Notes: generated by a model not told the origin, from the letters alone. 64,000 bases of DNA from Neobacillus sp. PS3-12 (GCF_030915385.1 NZ_CP133268.1:310001-374000); one strand, 5' to 3'. Positions 17,338-25,223 are shown, counted from the stretch's first letter. Made by a program: numbers and translations.

Positions 17338-18543
17338 TTAGTACGATGGTTTTTCTCTCATACTCATTTTCTTATAAACTTTAAAATAAACCCAAACAGC
17401 ATTAATTAGCAATAATGCACCCGTAATAATAAACACAGATCTGATTCCAAAATATGCTGCTATCTGGCCGCCTAAAGTTGAACCTGCAAAGACCCCTAAA
17501 TACCCAGCTGACATTGTAATGCCAAATACTCTACCCGTAAGGAAATCTGGTGTAATTTTCTTAAGCAAAGTATTGATAGAAGGCATTAGTCCTGCTGATG
17601 CCAATCCTAATATGAATCGTAACGCCATTAACTGCCAGGGATTTTTAACAAAGGCCTGCGGGATAAACATAATTCCTGCTACTATGAGTGCGGCAAGGAT
17701 GACTTTTTGTGTTCCAAATTTATCAGACAATTTGCCAAGTCTTGGAGCTGCAATAATGCTTGCCAGTCCTGAAACTGCGAATGTGATTCCAGCTAACAAT
17801 GCAACATGGCTAGAGTTCTTTGTTAATTGTGATATATAAACGGTTATAATCGGTTCCATCGTGTAAACGGCTAAACTTAGTACAAAAAAGGTGACAAAAA
17901 GAGTAATGGTTAAACTTTTTTCCGGAACCTGTCCCCATATCTCCTTAATAGGATCCACTTTCTTATGCTGACGGGTAAAGGATTCCTTTACGAATAAAGC
18001 AGTTGCAATAAATGAACAAATTAACAAGGCACCAGTAATGAAAAATACATTCTGCAGACCGGTGCTCTCTTCCAAATAGCCACCAATCATTGGACCTATC
18101 AAAGAACCTGCCGTGCTAGCAGTTGATAGTGTTCCTAGGGCATATCCTGCATTTTCTTTATCAGTTTGAGTCGCGATCAAAGCCGTACAGGCTGAACCAT
18201 AGCCAGTAATCACGCCCTGAAGTAATCTTAATCCAATCAGTTCGTACACATTGTGCGCAAATCCCATACATCCGATAACAATTCCCATACCGAGACTTGC
18301 CCGCAGCAGCATCGGTTTTCTTCCGTATTTATCAGCAGCACTCCCCCAAATTGGTGAAAAAATAGCTGATATGATAAACGTAGCCCCAAAGGCAAATCCC
18401 GAAATTTGAGCAATTGAAGCGGTATTATGAACGCCGAGATGGTTAATATAAAGTGGTAATACTGGTGCTATTTGGCTCAATCCTACACTGGACATAAACA
18501 TCCCGAACCAACAGACAATTAAGTTCCTTTTCCAGATCGGCAT
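17338..18543 (-). CDS. MFS multidrug efflux transporter (MdtG/YttB-like)
   Basis: 401 residues from the ATG at 18543, which has AAAGGAGAG 9 bases upstream; a longer frame to 18564 starts inside that ribosome site. Twelve membrane segments are visible, with the MFS loop 2-3 motif GSAADKYGRKPMLLRA and the repeat LGKLSDKFGTQKVIL after segment 8. Drug:H+ antiporters of the DHA1 family have this form. It lies downstream of an isochorismatase-fold gene and a divergent TetR regulator, which suggests TetR-controlled efflux. Confidence 0.85.
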   Translation of the reverse strand: MPIWKRNLIVCWFGMFMSSVGLSQIAPVLPLYINHLGVHNTASIAQISGFAFGATFIISAIFSPIWGSAADKYGRKPMLLRASLGMGIVIGCMGFAHNVYELIGLRLLQGVITGYGSACTALIATQTDKENAGYALGTLSTASTAGSLIGPMIGGYLEESTGLQNVFFITGALLICSFIATALFVKESFTRQHKKVDPIKEIWGQVPEKSLTITLFVTFFVLSLAVYTMEPIITVYISQLTKNSSHVALLAGITFAVSGLASIIAAPRLGKLSDKFGTQKVILAALIVAGIMFIPQAFVKNPWQLMALRFILGLASAGLMPSINTLLKKITPDFLTGRVFGITMSAGYLGVFAGSTLGGQIAAYFGIRSVFIITGALLLINAVWVYFKVYKKMSMREKPSY

Positions 18544-18603
18544 GAATGTAAACTCTCCTTTCACCTGTTGTTATTGGAACCTGTTTGTTTCATAAAAACG
18601 AAC

Positions 18604-18640
18604 AAGCATCGCTTAAAGAGCCTGCCTTTTAGCGATGCTT
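18604..18640 (-). terminator. Hairpin between isochorismatase-like gene and MFS gene
   Basis: A perfect 10-bp stem AAGCATCGCT / AGCGATGCTT with a 17-base loop. In the minus direction it is followed by a loose T-rich stretch, so it may partly terminate or attenuate transcription into the MFS gene. Confidence 0.5.
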
Positions 18641-18682
18641 ATTGGTACCAATCCGATATTTTCTAAGGGATTGAGATCGTCA

Positions 18683-19255
18683 CTATTCATTTAAAGTTTC
18701 AATCCAAGCATCTACAGTCTGCACTTCTGCTTGGCGTGGAAATACTTTTTCCATGAGAACGCGGTGAACTTCCGAATCAAGATCTATACATGCGTCCGAT
18801 AGCACCGTAATGGAAAAGTCCTTATCAGCCGCTTCTCTTAATGTTGATAAAACGACTCCACTTGTGGAAATACCGCTGAGAATCAGTGTGTTAATTTGTT
18901 GTGATCGAAGGATGACTTCTAGATTACTGCCAGCAAATGCACTAACACGATACTTGGTTATGACTGGTTCATTTGGTTGGGGTTGAACAAGTTCATGAAT
19001 TTGTGTAGCTGAATCAACTACTGTCATTCCACCGTATTTAGAAATGGCGGAAAATGCCTTATTTTGCGGGCTAACCTCTGGATATCCCTCACTAAACCCG
19101 ACTCGAACAAAAATGACTTGGATATTGTTTTGGCGAGCAGCTTCAATCGCTTTTTGGAACGGTAATATGATCTCTTTATTTCCTGCGAAACGGGAAACAA
19201 TACCATTTTGTAGATCCATTACTAATAACGCAGTATTTCCATTAGATTTGAGCAT
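18683..19255 (-). CDS. Isochorismatase-fold hydrolase lacking the catalytic cysteine
   Basis: 190 residues from ATG 19255 (AAAGGAG 10 bases upstream). Asp14 (LVMDLQNG) and Lys101 (ITKYRVSAF) of the cysteine-hydrolase triad are present, but the usual TDxCV segment reads TSGVV at 131-135, so the nucleophile position carries Val134. This variant is recurrent in a subgroup of these proteins. Activity by the standard mechanism is doubtful. The gene begins next to two palindromic sites shared with the divergent TetR gene and probably heads the transcript leading to the MFS pump. Confidence 0.85.
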   Translation of the reverse strand: MLKSNGNTALLVMDLQNGIVSRFAGNKEIILPFQKAIEAARQNNIQVIFVRVGFSEGYPEVSPQNKAFSAISKYGGMTVVDSATQIHELVQPQPNEPVITKYRVSAFAGSNLEVILRSQQINTLILSGISTSGVVLSTLREAADKDFSITVLSDACIDLDSEVHRVLMEKVFPRQAEVQTVDAWIETLNE

Positions 19256-19292
19256 CAGTTGTAATCTCCTTTTCATTGGGTTATTATAAAGC

Positions 19293-19304
19293 GGAGAGCT
19301 CTCC
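19293..19304. promoter_or_regulatory. Palindromic operator 1 (probable TetR site)
   Basis: GGAGAGCTCTCC is a perfect 12-bp palindrome. With operator 2 it shares the arms GGAGA and TCTCC; the centres are 25 bp apart, on nearly the same face of the helix. Confidence 0.65.
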
Positions 19305-19317
19305 TATTATGATAAAT

Positions 19318-19329
19318 GGAGATATCTCC
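19318..19329. promoter_or_regulatory. Palindromic operator 2 inside a leftward promoter
   Basis: GGAGATATCTCC is a perfect palindrome with the same arms as operator 1. On the minus strand it lies between a TTGACA (19338-19333) and a TATCAT about 18 bp further, so a bound regulator would block the promoter of the isochorismatase-like gene. Binding by the adjacent TetR protein is an inference from position. Confidence 0.65.
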
Positions 19330-19365
19330 GTTTGTCAATATATTAGTCATTTTGGGAGTGAGAAT

Positions 19366-19974
19366 ATGAGCAATGACGAAAAAATATTCCATACACGTAC
19401 AGAACGGCGAGACGCTGCCGAGAATCGCCAACGAATATTAGACGCTGCATTTAAACTTTTTGAACAAAATGGCGTTGAGCAAGTTAGTATGAATCAAATT
19501 GCAACTGAAGCGCAAATTGGTCCCGGTACGTTATATCGCAGGTATAGAAACAAAGGAGAAATATGTCTCGATTTAATAAAAGATAATATCGTCCTGTTTT
19601 TTGAGGATATTGAAAGCTATTTAGAAGAAACACGTGGTGAGTCTCCAAGTATACGATTTAAAGAAGTCCTCGGCTTATTTATCCGTTTTAGAGAAAATAA
19701 AGCTCAATTGCTTAAAGGTGTTGAAGACTCTGAATCAAGCCATACAGGTAAACAGTTAAAGATAAGCCCTATGTTTCAAGAATTGCATCAAATATTTCTT
19801 GGCCTATTTGAAGAGATGAGAGTAAACGAATCATCAAGAATTAACATTGTTTTTAAAACCGATATGTTACTTCAAGCTTTAAGGAGCGATTTTTACTTAT
19901 TTCAAAGAGAAGTACGCGGATATTCTCCTGAAATGATTTTGGATCAAATCTACTCAACGTTTATATCTTACTAA
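19366..19974 (+). CDS. TetR-family transcriptional regulator
   Basis: 202 residues from ATG 19366 (GGGAG 6 bases upstream); an earlier in-frame start at 19276 would place coding sequence over the operators. The N-terminal helix-turn-helix covers residues 20-66 (NRQRILDAAFKLFEQNG, then IGPGTLYRRYRNKGE). The C-terminal ligand domain is divergent. It is divergent from the isochorismatase-MFS genes and likely represses both them and itself through the two palindromes. Confidence 0.9.
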   Translation: MSNDEKIFHTRTERRDAAENRQRILDAAFKLFEQNGVEQVSMNQIATEAQIGPGTLYRRYRNKGEICLDLIKDNIVLFFEDIESYLEETRGESPSIRFKEVLGLFIRFRENKAQLLKGVEDSESSHTGKQLKISPMFQELHQIFLGLFEEMRVNESSRINIVFKTDMLLQALRSDFYLFQREVRGYSPEMILDQIYSTFISY

Positions 19975-19990
19975 TAAAATATTACAAGCT

Positions 19991-20018
19991 AAAAAGGCTC
20001 CCTAATGAGGAACCTTTT
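19991..20018 (+). terminator. Probable terminator of tetR gene
   Basis: AAAAGGCTCC and GGAACCTTTT form a near-perfect stem (one mismatch) around a short loop, 15 bases after the stop. The region from here to 20183 contains no recognisable gene. Confidence 0.55.
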
Positions 20019-20183
20019 AATCATTTATTTCACTTTTGTTCTTTGACTAAACTGAGGGAGCATATTCATAAAAAAGCCACCATCACAGTATTCCTTTAGT
20101 TATTGATCTATCAACTTGTTCTCTAAGAATTGTGTATTTACCCACTAAGTAGATATATCTTCAGGTATCTTCTTTCTTAACGA

Positions 20184-20309
20184 TTATTGATGCAGTCCCA
20201 GCCACTTCATGAAATACGGGCGGTCATTATTAGCTGGAACTTCAAACCATTCAGAACATATAAAATACTTTTCGCCATAGGCTTCAATAGGGGCCACCCA
20301 AAACCGTTT
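20184..20309 (-). pseudogene. Tail of an unidentified protein
   Basis: The minus strand reads 41 residues from stop to stop, including RFWVAPIEAYGEKYFICSEW and NDRPYFMKWLGLHQ. The residue composition is clearly protein-like, yet there is no start or upstream body; the frame opens directly after the GNAT stop. Probably the C-terminus of a lost gene of unknown family. Confidence 0.35.
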
Positions 20310-20314
20310 CTATA

Positions 20315-21211
20315 TTAAATGAGGCAATACATCTCATATTGTGCCAATGAACCTTTTGTAAAGCCATGTTTTTTGAAAAATCCTTCAAGTAAACTATTAT
20401 TGGGAAATCCTGAAGATAATCTTCTTAATCGTAAATTCTTATATGCTGTTTGCAAAAGCAGAGTTCCAATACCATTATTCCTGTATTCTTTATCAACCAT
20501 TAAAAAGCGAATTGTCCCATTTGTATGGACGGATAGGCATCCAACCAAATCATTTTGTTTATAAGCACCATAATAGTTGTTATTGTTTTCTTTTGCTAAA
20601 AAGTCAATATCATTTTGCCAATTAATATGATAGTTCCATTGGTGGATCCTCTTTTTGAAAACCGCCAAATCAATTTTTTTAATCTCAAACTCCATGTTTT
20701 TACTAACATTTTTTAGTTTGGACAGATCATCATTTGAAAAATAAACAATATCGTAAATCTTTTCATAGCCCATTTTTTTATAAAAATGAATTGCCCGTTC
20801 GTTTCCAACGATCACTTCAAGAAAAAGCTGTTTACAGCCATGTTTCTTCGCCTCGGTTTTATGCAATTCAAATAGCTTTTGGCTGATTCCACTTCCTCTA
20901 TAATTCGGACTGATGGCCAACGTTCCACACCGCATGGTTTTTATAGTATCATAATTTTTTATTCCACCAAGAATGATACCAACTAGCTCTTCTTCATAAA
21001 AGGCAATAAAGGAATTCTCCTTTTCATTCCCTTCAGGTCCAAAAAATCGATTTAGAAAATCTTCTTTTGTGAACTCAAACTTTACGATATAGTCTGAAAA
21101 ACCAACTTGAAATGCTTGGTAGATAAAACTCTCATCCACATTGGAGCATCGCTCGTACCTAATTTTTGTTTCATCAAACGTAATGGTTTGTTTTTCATTT
21201 ATTTTTTCCAT
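20315..21211 (-). CDS. Tandem GNAT N-acetyltransferase
   Basis: 298 residues from ATG 21211 (AAGGAGG 6 bases upstream). Two GNAT domains follow each other. In the first, acetyl-CoA loop motif A reads ISPNYRGSGISQKLFE, followed by NERAIHFYKKMGYEK. In the second, VDKEYRNNGIGTLLLQTAY and a degenerate end FFKKHGFTKGS are seen. The substrate is unknown. Not part of an obvious operon. Confidence 0.85.
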   Translation of the reverse strand: MEKINEKQTITFDETKIRYERCSNVDESFIYQAFQVGFSDYIVKFEFTKEDFLNRFFGPEGNEKENSFIAFYEEELVGIILGGIKNYDTIKTMRCGTLAISPNYRGSGISQKLFELHKTEAKKHGCKQLFLEVIVGNERAIHFYKKMGYEKIYDIVYFSNDDLSKLKNVSKNMEFEIKKIDLAVFKKRIHQWNYHINWQNDIDFLAKENNNNYYGAYKQNDLVGCLSVHTNGTIRFLMVDKEYRNNGIGTLLLQTAYKNLRLRRLSSGFPNNSLLEGFFKKHGFTKGSLAQYEMYCLI

Positions 21212-21519
21212 TAACAACCTCCTTCTTATTTCTTTTTGACATATGCTCCTGAAAACAATATCATTACTATTATTCTTAATAATCAGATAATATCCTTCAG
21301 AAATTGAGTGGTTATTTTTATGTATGAGAAACAAACTCGGTTAAAATAATCTCCAGAAATTTAAGTGCATCTCCGTCAAAAACTTGTTCCCCTTTTTCAG
21401 TTCTTTTAAGAAAGGGGAACAGTCCTTGATTATCATAGTAGCGTCATTGAGAAATGGATAAATGATTAATTTTTGCAACGTGTCGGATCGTATAATTCAT
21501 AAGAAATCCATTATAGTGT
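21212..21519. other. 308-bp gap without recognisable gene
   Basis: Promoter of the GNAT gene must lie at its left end. CCCCTTTTTCAGTTCTTTTAA and AAGAAAGGGGAACAG around 21390-21420 form an imperfect inverted repeat. Nothing else was recognised. Confidence 0.3.
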
Positions 21520-21692
21520 TTACCAAGGAATAATCCCATTGTTATTAAGGATTTTACCATTATAATTTGTTTGGCTTAAAGCATATTTAACAATGATTTG
21601 CGCACCTTCCACAGGTATTTTGCCTCCAGGAGCATTGCCATTAAGGTCGGTAGTGGTAAAACCAGGTGTAACTCTTCCAATGTTTATTTTGA
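21520..21692 (-). pseudogene. C-terminal remnant of a short-chain dehydrogenase
   Basis: The minus strand reads VTPGFTTTDLNGNAPGG, then VEGAQIIVKYAL and finally NNNGIIPW before the stop. PGxxxTDLN and a GxIPW ending are typical of the C-terminus of carbonyl-reductase-type SDR enzymes. The catalytic part is missing; the fragment starts right at the stop of the neighbouring oxidoreductase gene. Confidence 0.55.
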
Positions 21693-22214
21693 TTAGTTTT
21701 TTTTCAGATGATGAACCAATTCTTCAGCACTTTCGAGGACTTGTTCGTTCGTTAAGAGGCGTACTCCCTGTTTCGTAAAAGTAGGCAAGAACCGCATTCC
21801 GGTCAAGTTAGCTGTTCCCTGAAATGGTTTGGTTAATTCGCTCATGCTGAAATGATTATATCCGCCAGCTTGATAGGCAGCCTCAGGTCCGCCTGTTGAA
21901 ATAGCTAACATAAACTCTTTGCCGCGCAATTTCGTTCCTCCAGACCCATATGCCCAATCGTAAATAAGAACCATATCCTGCCATTGTTTTAACAAAGCGG
22001 GTGAACTGTACCAGTAGAATGGGAATTGCAAAACGATACGATCATGCTCCAATAGAAGCTGCTGTTCTTTTTCCACATCAATTTCAAATGTTGGGTAATG
22101 TGCATATAGATTATGGACCGTAATATTTTCTTCTTGTTGAAGCCGATTCAACCACGTTCTATTTATCCTCGATTGTTCCAAGTTTGGATGGGCAACAATA
22201 ACTAATGTTTTCAT
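21693..22214 (-). CDS. NAD(P)H-dependent flavin oxidoreductase (flavodoxin-2 fold, YwrO/MdaB-like)
   Basis: 173 residues starting MKTLVIVAHPNLEQS, the phosphate-binding start of this quinone reductase family. FPFYWYSSPALLKQWQDMVL at 68-88 and the ISTGGPEAAY loop complete the FMN site pattern. Such enzymes make two-electron reductions of quinones or related electrophiles. The start at 22214 has AAAGGTGA upstream. A palindrome shared with the SDR and MarR genes (22349) stands before it. Confidence 0.85.
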   Translation of the reverse strand: MKTLVIVAHPNLEQSRINRTWLNRLQQEENITVHNLYAHYPTFEIDVEKEQQLLLEHDRIVLQFPFYWYSSPALLKQWQDMVLIYDWAYGSGGTKLRGKEFMLAISTGGPEAAYQAGGYNHFSMSELTKPFQGTANLTGMRFLPTFTKQGVRLLTNEQVLESAEELVHHLKKN

Positions 22215-22257
22215 CTTAATCACCTTTCAATTGGTTATTCACGCAAATAAAAAAATT

Positions 22258-22287
22258 AAAAGGTATTTCACTGGAAGAAATACCTTT
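22258..22287 (-). terminator. Hairpin in the leader of the flavin oxidoreductase gene
   Basis: AAAGGTATTTC pairs with GAAATACCTTT (an 11-bp stem) and in the minus direction is followed by TTAATTTTTTTATT. It could end the SDR transcript, but it lies downstream of the palindrome at 22349 and hence inside any leader made from that site. Confidence 0.65.
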
Positions 22288-22348
22288 ATTCATTACAACT
22301 GAGAATTTATTGACTCCCGCTTATGGTTGCTTTCAGAGCAAATTTTAT

Positions 22349-22364
22349 ATTTGTACATACAAAT
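22349..22364. promoter_or_regulatory. MarR-type operator, site 1
   Basis: ATTTGTACATACAAAT, an ATTTG-N6-CAAAT palindrome matching sites at 23048 and 23534. On the minus strand it is followed at once by ATATAAAAT, a possible -10, so repressor binding would block transcription of the flavin oxidoreductase gene. Confidence 0.7.
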
Positions 22365-22380
22365 GTAATTTTAAAAAATT

Positions 22381-23028
22381 TTACTTTTCTTCAAATATCA
22401 TTTCTGTTTCCGTTTGACTTTCATACATGCTATAAAATGCCTTTGCAATATTTTCAGCTGAGTAATAGGTTCCTTCTTGTACAAAACCGTTAATCGTTAA
22501 TGTTCCAACATAAATTCCTTTAGGGCTCAATTCTTGGTGCAAGCTGTATGCTAAATTGCGAATACCTGCTTTTCCAATTGCTAATGAAGCATAATCTGCA
22601 TATGGGTGAAGAGCAAGTCCGCCTCCGGTTAACAAAATGGTTCCATTTTGCATATATGGGATCACTTCTTTTACACTCGTAAGAGCTCCAGCTACACTGA
22701 TTTTAAAATCTTCTACTAATTGGTCAACTCTTAATGTTGTTGGTTTGCCTGGTCTTCCTGCAGCGGCATTGTATAAAAGTACATCAATTTTTCCATAAGT
22801 TTTAATTACCTTATCAATGGCTGCTTTCAAAGATTCTAATGAAGAGACATCCCCTGGAAATCCTTTTGCTTCGATCTCCTCATTTTTGAGTTCATATTCA
22901 TACTTCTGTAATGACTCCATACTTCGGGATATCAAAGTAACTTTAAAGCCCTCTTTTCCGAATTTCCTTGCTGTATTTAAGCTAATGCCTGGCCCCGCAC
23001 CGACAATCAGCAATATCTTTTCTGACAT
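22381..23028 (-). CDS. Atypical short-chain dehydrogenase/reductase
   Basis: 215 residues with AGGAGG 7 bases before ATG 23028. The nucleotide-binding start GAGPGISLNTA and the NAAAG motif (residues 87-91) fit an SDR. The catalytic YxxxK region reads SLAIGKAG, so the lysine is kept but the tyrosine position is Leu; the C-terminus is also short. It is likely an atypical or inactive SDR, perhaps a redox-sensing partner. It belongs to the MarR-controlled cluster. Confidence 0.8.
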   Translation of the reverse strand: MSEKILLIVGAGPGISLNTARKFGKEGFKVTLISRSMESLQKYEYELKNEEIEAKGFPGDVSSLESLKAAIDKVIKTYGKIDVLLYNAAAGRPGKPTTLRVDQLVEDFKISVAGALTSVKEVIPYMQNGTILLTGGGLALHPYADYASLAIGKAGIRNLAYSLHQELSPKGIYVGTLTINGFVQEGTYYSAENIAKAFYSMYESQTETEMIFEEK

Positions 23029-23047
23029 AACAACTACCTCCTAGTAT

Positions 23048-23063
23048 ATTTGTATATGCAAAT
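23048..23063. promoter_or_regulatory. MarR-type operator, site 2
   Basis: ATTTGTATATGCAAAT, 20 bases before the SDR start codon and in the gap to the MarR stop. Confidence 0.7.
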
Positions 23064-23078
23064 GAAAGGGTAAAAAAA

Positions 23079-23513
23079 TTATTGATCTCTTTCAAGCTTA
23101 TTGCTTGCTTCGTGAAGCATTTTACTTAAATCTTTACTAAACTCGTTTCCCAAGACTTTGGAATAGCTGTTAAAAAATTCTTTTAACGAAGCTCGAAATT
23201 GTTGGTACACTTTTTCTCCTTCTTCTGTTAGTGAGATCAACGTTTGTTTTCCATCCATTTTTCTGGTGACCAGTTTTAATTTTTCAAGTTTATCAATAAA
23301 CCTCGTACTGGTCGAAGGAGCAATGGATAATTTTTGGCATAGTTCCTTCTGTGTGATTTCCGGATGGAACTTCACTATCATAATCATGTAAAGATAGGAA
23401 GGAGCAAGGTCACCAAAATCAAATGTTTTTTCGGCTAATTTTGTAATGTTGCGAGCAAATCGGCTGGCTGTAAAGTAAAGACAATGAATTAATACCTGTT
23501 CTTCTTCAGTCAT
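23079..23513 (-). CDS. MarR-family transcriptional regulator
   Basis: 144 residues. The winged helix covers about residues 45-105 (ITQKELCQKLSIAPSTSTRF, then LEKLKLVTRKMDGKQTLISL). The protein carries an N-terminal Cys10 (LIHCLYF) and Cys59, so redox or quinone sensing of the YodB/MhqR kind is possible but not proven. The same palindrome occurs before this gene and before both downstream oxidoreductase genes, suggesting autoregulation and a three-gene regulon. Confidence 0.88.
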   Translation of the reverse strand: MTEEEQVLIHCLYFTASRFARNITKLAEKTFDFGDLAPSYLYMIMIVKFHPEITQKELCQKLSIAPSTSTRFIDKLEKLKLVTRKMDGKQTLISLTEEGEKVYQQFRASLKEFFNSYSKVLGNEFSKDLSKMLHEASNKLERDQ

Positions 23514-23533
23514 TTGATCAAATCCTTTTATTC

Positions 23534-23549
23534 ATTTGCATATACAAAT
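23534..23549. promoter_or_regulatory. MarR-type operator, site 3
   Basis: ATTTGCATATACAAAT, 20 bases upstream of the MarR start. It is the exact reverse complement of site 2. Confidence 0.75.
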
Positions 23550-23720
23550 TAACACGAAATGACGATAAGGTCAACTGAACCATTTTTCTTGTTCCCATCA
23601 GAAATGATGAAGATACATAACAACGGTAAACGGTCCCAATGTACAAATTCTTCAAAGTTCAGGTGCTTTTTCAAAAAATACTTTTACCAGCTGGGCTGTG
23701 GAATTTGCAAATGAAAAGAA

Positions 23721-23756
23721 AAAATCGTGTGGAAGGTTTTATATCCACACGATTTT
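23721..23756. terminator. Terminator after the EndoU-immunity pair
   Basis: AAAATCGTGTGGA pairs with TCCACACGATTTT around a 9- to 10-base loop, just after the immunity-candidate stop (minus strand). It can also act from the other direction. Confidence 0.8.
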
Positions 23757-23761
23757 GAGCA

Positions 23762-24187
23762 TTATATTATTTTATCCTGTTGCAAATCCTCTCTTAATTT
23801 AAGGAAATCAGAAATACTCGTAGCTAATTTTGCCTTCTCGTAAATATTTTGTTTTTTCTTTATGTCTCTTTCGATTAATAGAAGGATATTTTCCTTTAAA
23901 TATAACTTTATTATTTCTTTAAATTCCTGAGTATCAAGTGTGCATTCTTGGTCTAAAGCAGTATTATAAACCACTGTCTTATCCTTGGTTATACTTAACG
24001 CCGTCGTGTTCCCTGTTACTTGCTGTAATGCTCCATGTTGAGAATCCTCTATTTTATATAAATATTCCAAAACATTCATAATATTTAGGTCAATAATCAT
24101 AAAATCCTCTAATAGTGTTAACTCTTCAGGCATTCGTAAATAAAGCACGCCACCATCAGTTACTCTAACAGGATATGTATGATTCAT
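23762..24187 (-). CDS. Probable immunity protein for the EndoU nuclease
   Basis: 141 residues, starting 13 bases after the EndoU stop with GAGGAG upstream. It has no motif I recognise. The first 60 residues look beta-rich and mixed, the last 40 form a charged helix (IERDIKKKQNIYEKAKLATS). Immediate downstream position behind a toxin-domain gene, small size and cytoplasmic character are the normal picture for a polymorphic-toxin immunity gene; the role is inferred from position only. Confidence 0.65.
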   Translation of the reverse strand: MNHTYPVRVTDGGVLYLRMPEELTLLEDFMIIDLNIMNVLEYLYKIEDSQHGALQQVTGNTTALSITKDKTVVYNTALDQECTLDTQEFKEIIKLYLKENILLLIERDIKKKQNIYEKAKLATSISDFLKLREDLQQDKII

Positions 24188-24200
24188 AAAGAACCACTCC

Positions 24201-24629
24201 TCATATTTGATACTTAGGATATGCGGTAGTTATTTTTCCTGAATCCGTGTCATCATTTTGATAAAAATGTATAAGTATTCCGTTTTCTAGACTTGCTTCA
24301 TACAATCTCATTTTTACCTTTTTCTTATTATTATAAGCGACTTCTATTAAATTTAGAACTTGTTCTGGTGAGTAATCAATAGGAAAAAAAGATGATAATC
24401 CATTCTTTCTTATTTTACGAATGATCACATTTGCCTCATAAACTCCTTGAGAATCCGTTTTTCTTCTTGTTTCTTCTATCACTTTGGATGTTCCAATGGA
24501 AAGTTCTCCCTCGTGATGAAAACCAACGGCTAAACCTCTAGTACTAATCTCACCAATGAATATATGTTCTACTGTAGAGAAATCTACTAGAATAGTTTTA
24601 AATTCTTCATAAAGAGAATATATTGTCAT
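24201..24629 (-). CDS. Free-standing EndoU-type RNase (polymorphic toxin domain)
   Basis: 142 residues from ATG 24629 (GAGGTG 6 bases upstream). The sequence follows the bacterial EndoU family: HIFIGEI then GLAVGFHHEGE (His block, about residues 23-41), GVYEANVIIRK, SSFFPIDYSPEQVL, and the end TAYPKY with the conserved Thr and Tyr. EndoU enzymes cleave RNA and are usually the last domain of contact-dependent or YD-repeat toxins. Here no secretion or delivery domain precedes it; upstream DNA is non-coding. It may be a displaced toxin tip or a true small cytoplasmic nuclease. Confidence 0.7.
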   Translation of the reverse strand: MTIYSLYEEFKTILVDFSTVEHIFIGEISTRGLAVGFHHEGELSIGTSKVIEETRRKTDSQGVYEANVIIRKIRKNGLSSFFPIDYSPEQVLNLIEVAYNNKKKVKMRLYEASLENGILIHFYQNDDTDSGKITTAYPKYQI

Positions 24630-24716
24630 AATGTTCACCTCAATTTTAATTTAACAAAAAGAAAATGAATATCGGGAATTGAAGGATTTATATATGAAAG
24701 AAATAATTAATGTGGG

Positions 24717-25223
24717 TTAACGAGAATAATGGTAGATCAAGTAGTGGGTTTCAAAATTGAAGTTTTTCAGGAGATTCTCCAGTACTTTTACGGTCTCTTG
24801 AATTTTATCGTAATAAAAGTCAGTACAAACGTAGCCCCAAAAACATCTTGGTCGTGGCGGTATTACATCACCAGGTTCTGGAAATCTTCTTATTAGTTCA
24901 TCTAAGCAATCAATGTAAAGATTGTCAAGATCATCTTTTGTTACTTCCACGCTAAAACCATTTCTATCAAAACCGTTATGAAGATTTTCTACAAACCAAT
25001 TGTGAATTTGGCTAGCATTTTCCAAGTAACCAATTTCCTGCTCCAGACCGATCCATGTTATCCCAAATTGCTCAAAGTACAAAATATAGGGTCTTACTTT
25101 TTCATAAAGTTCCTTTTGCTGTTCTTCAAGTTCATTTAAGCAGGCATTTACAAATTTAACTTCTTCATAATCCAAACCATCAATCTTAGGCAAGGATGAT
25201 AATAAGTACATATCTAGTTCCAT
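24717..25223 (-). CDS. Hypothetical protein, 168 aa
   Basis: The start at 25223 is preferred because AGAGG stands 9 bases before it; a first ATG at 25229 is too close. Acidic, soluble, no membrane segment. Visible features are a helical first half and a CFWGYVCTDFYYDKIQ segment near residue 130. I do not recognise a family. It lies 88 bp upstream of the EndoU gene on the same strand and may be a second immunity-like gene or a cargo gene. Confidence 0.65.
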   Translation of the reverse strand: MELDMYLLSSLPKIDGLDYEEVKFVNACLNELEEQQKELYEKVRPYILYFEQFGITWIGLEQEIGYLENASQIHNWFVENLHNGFDRNGFSVEVTKDDLDNLYIDCLDELIRRFPEPGDVIPPRPRCFWGYVCTDFYYDKIQETVKVLENLLKNFNFETHYLIYHYSR

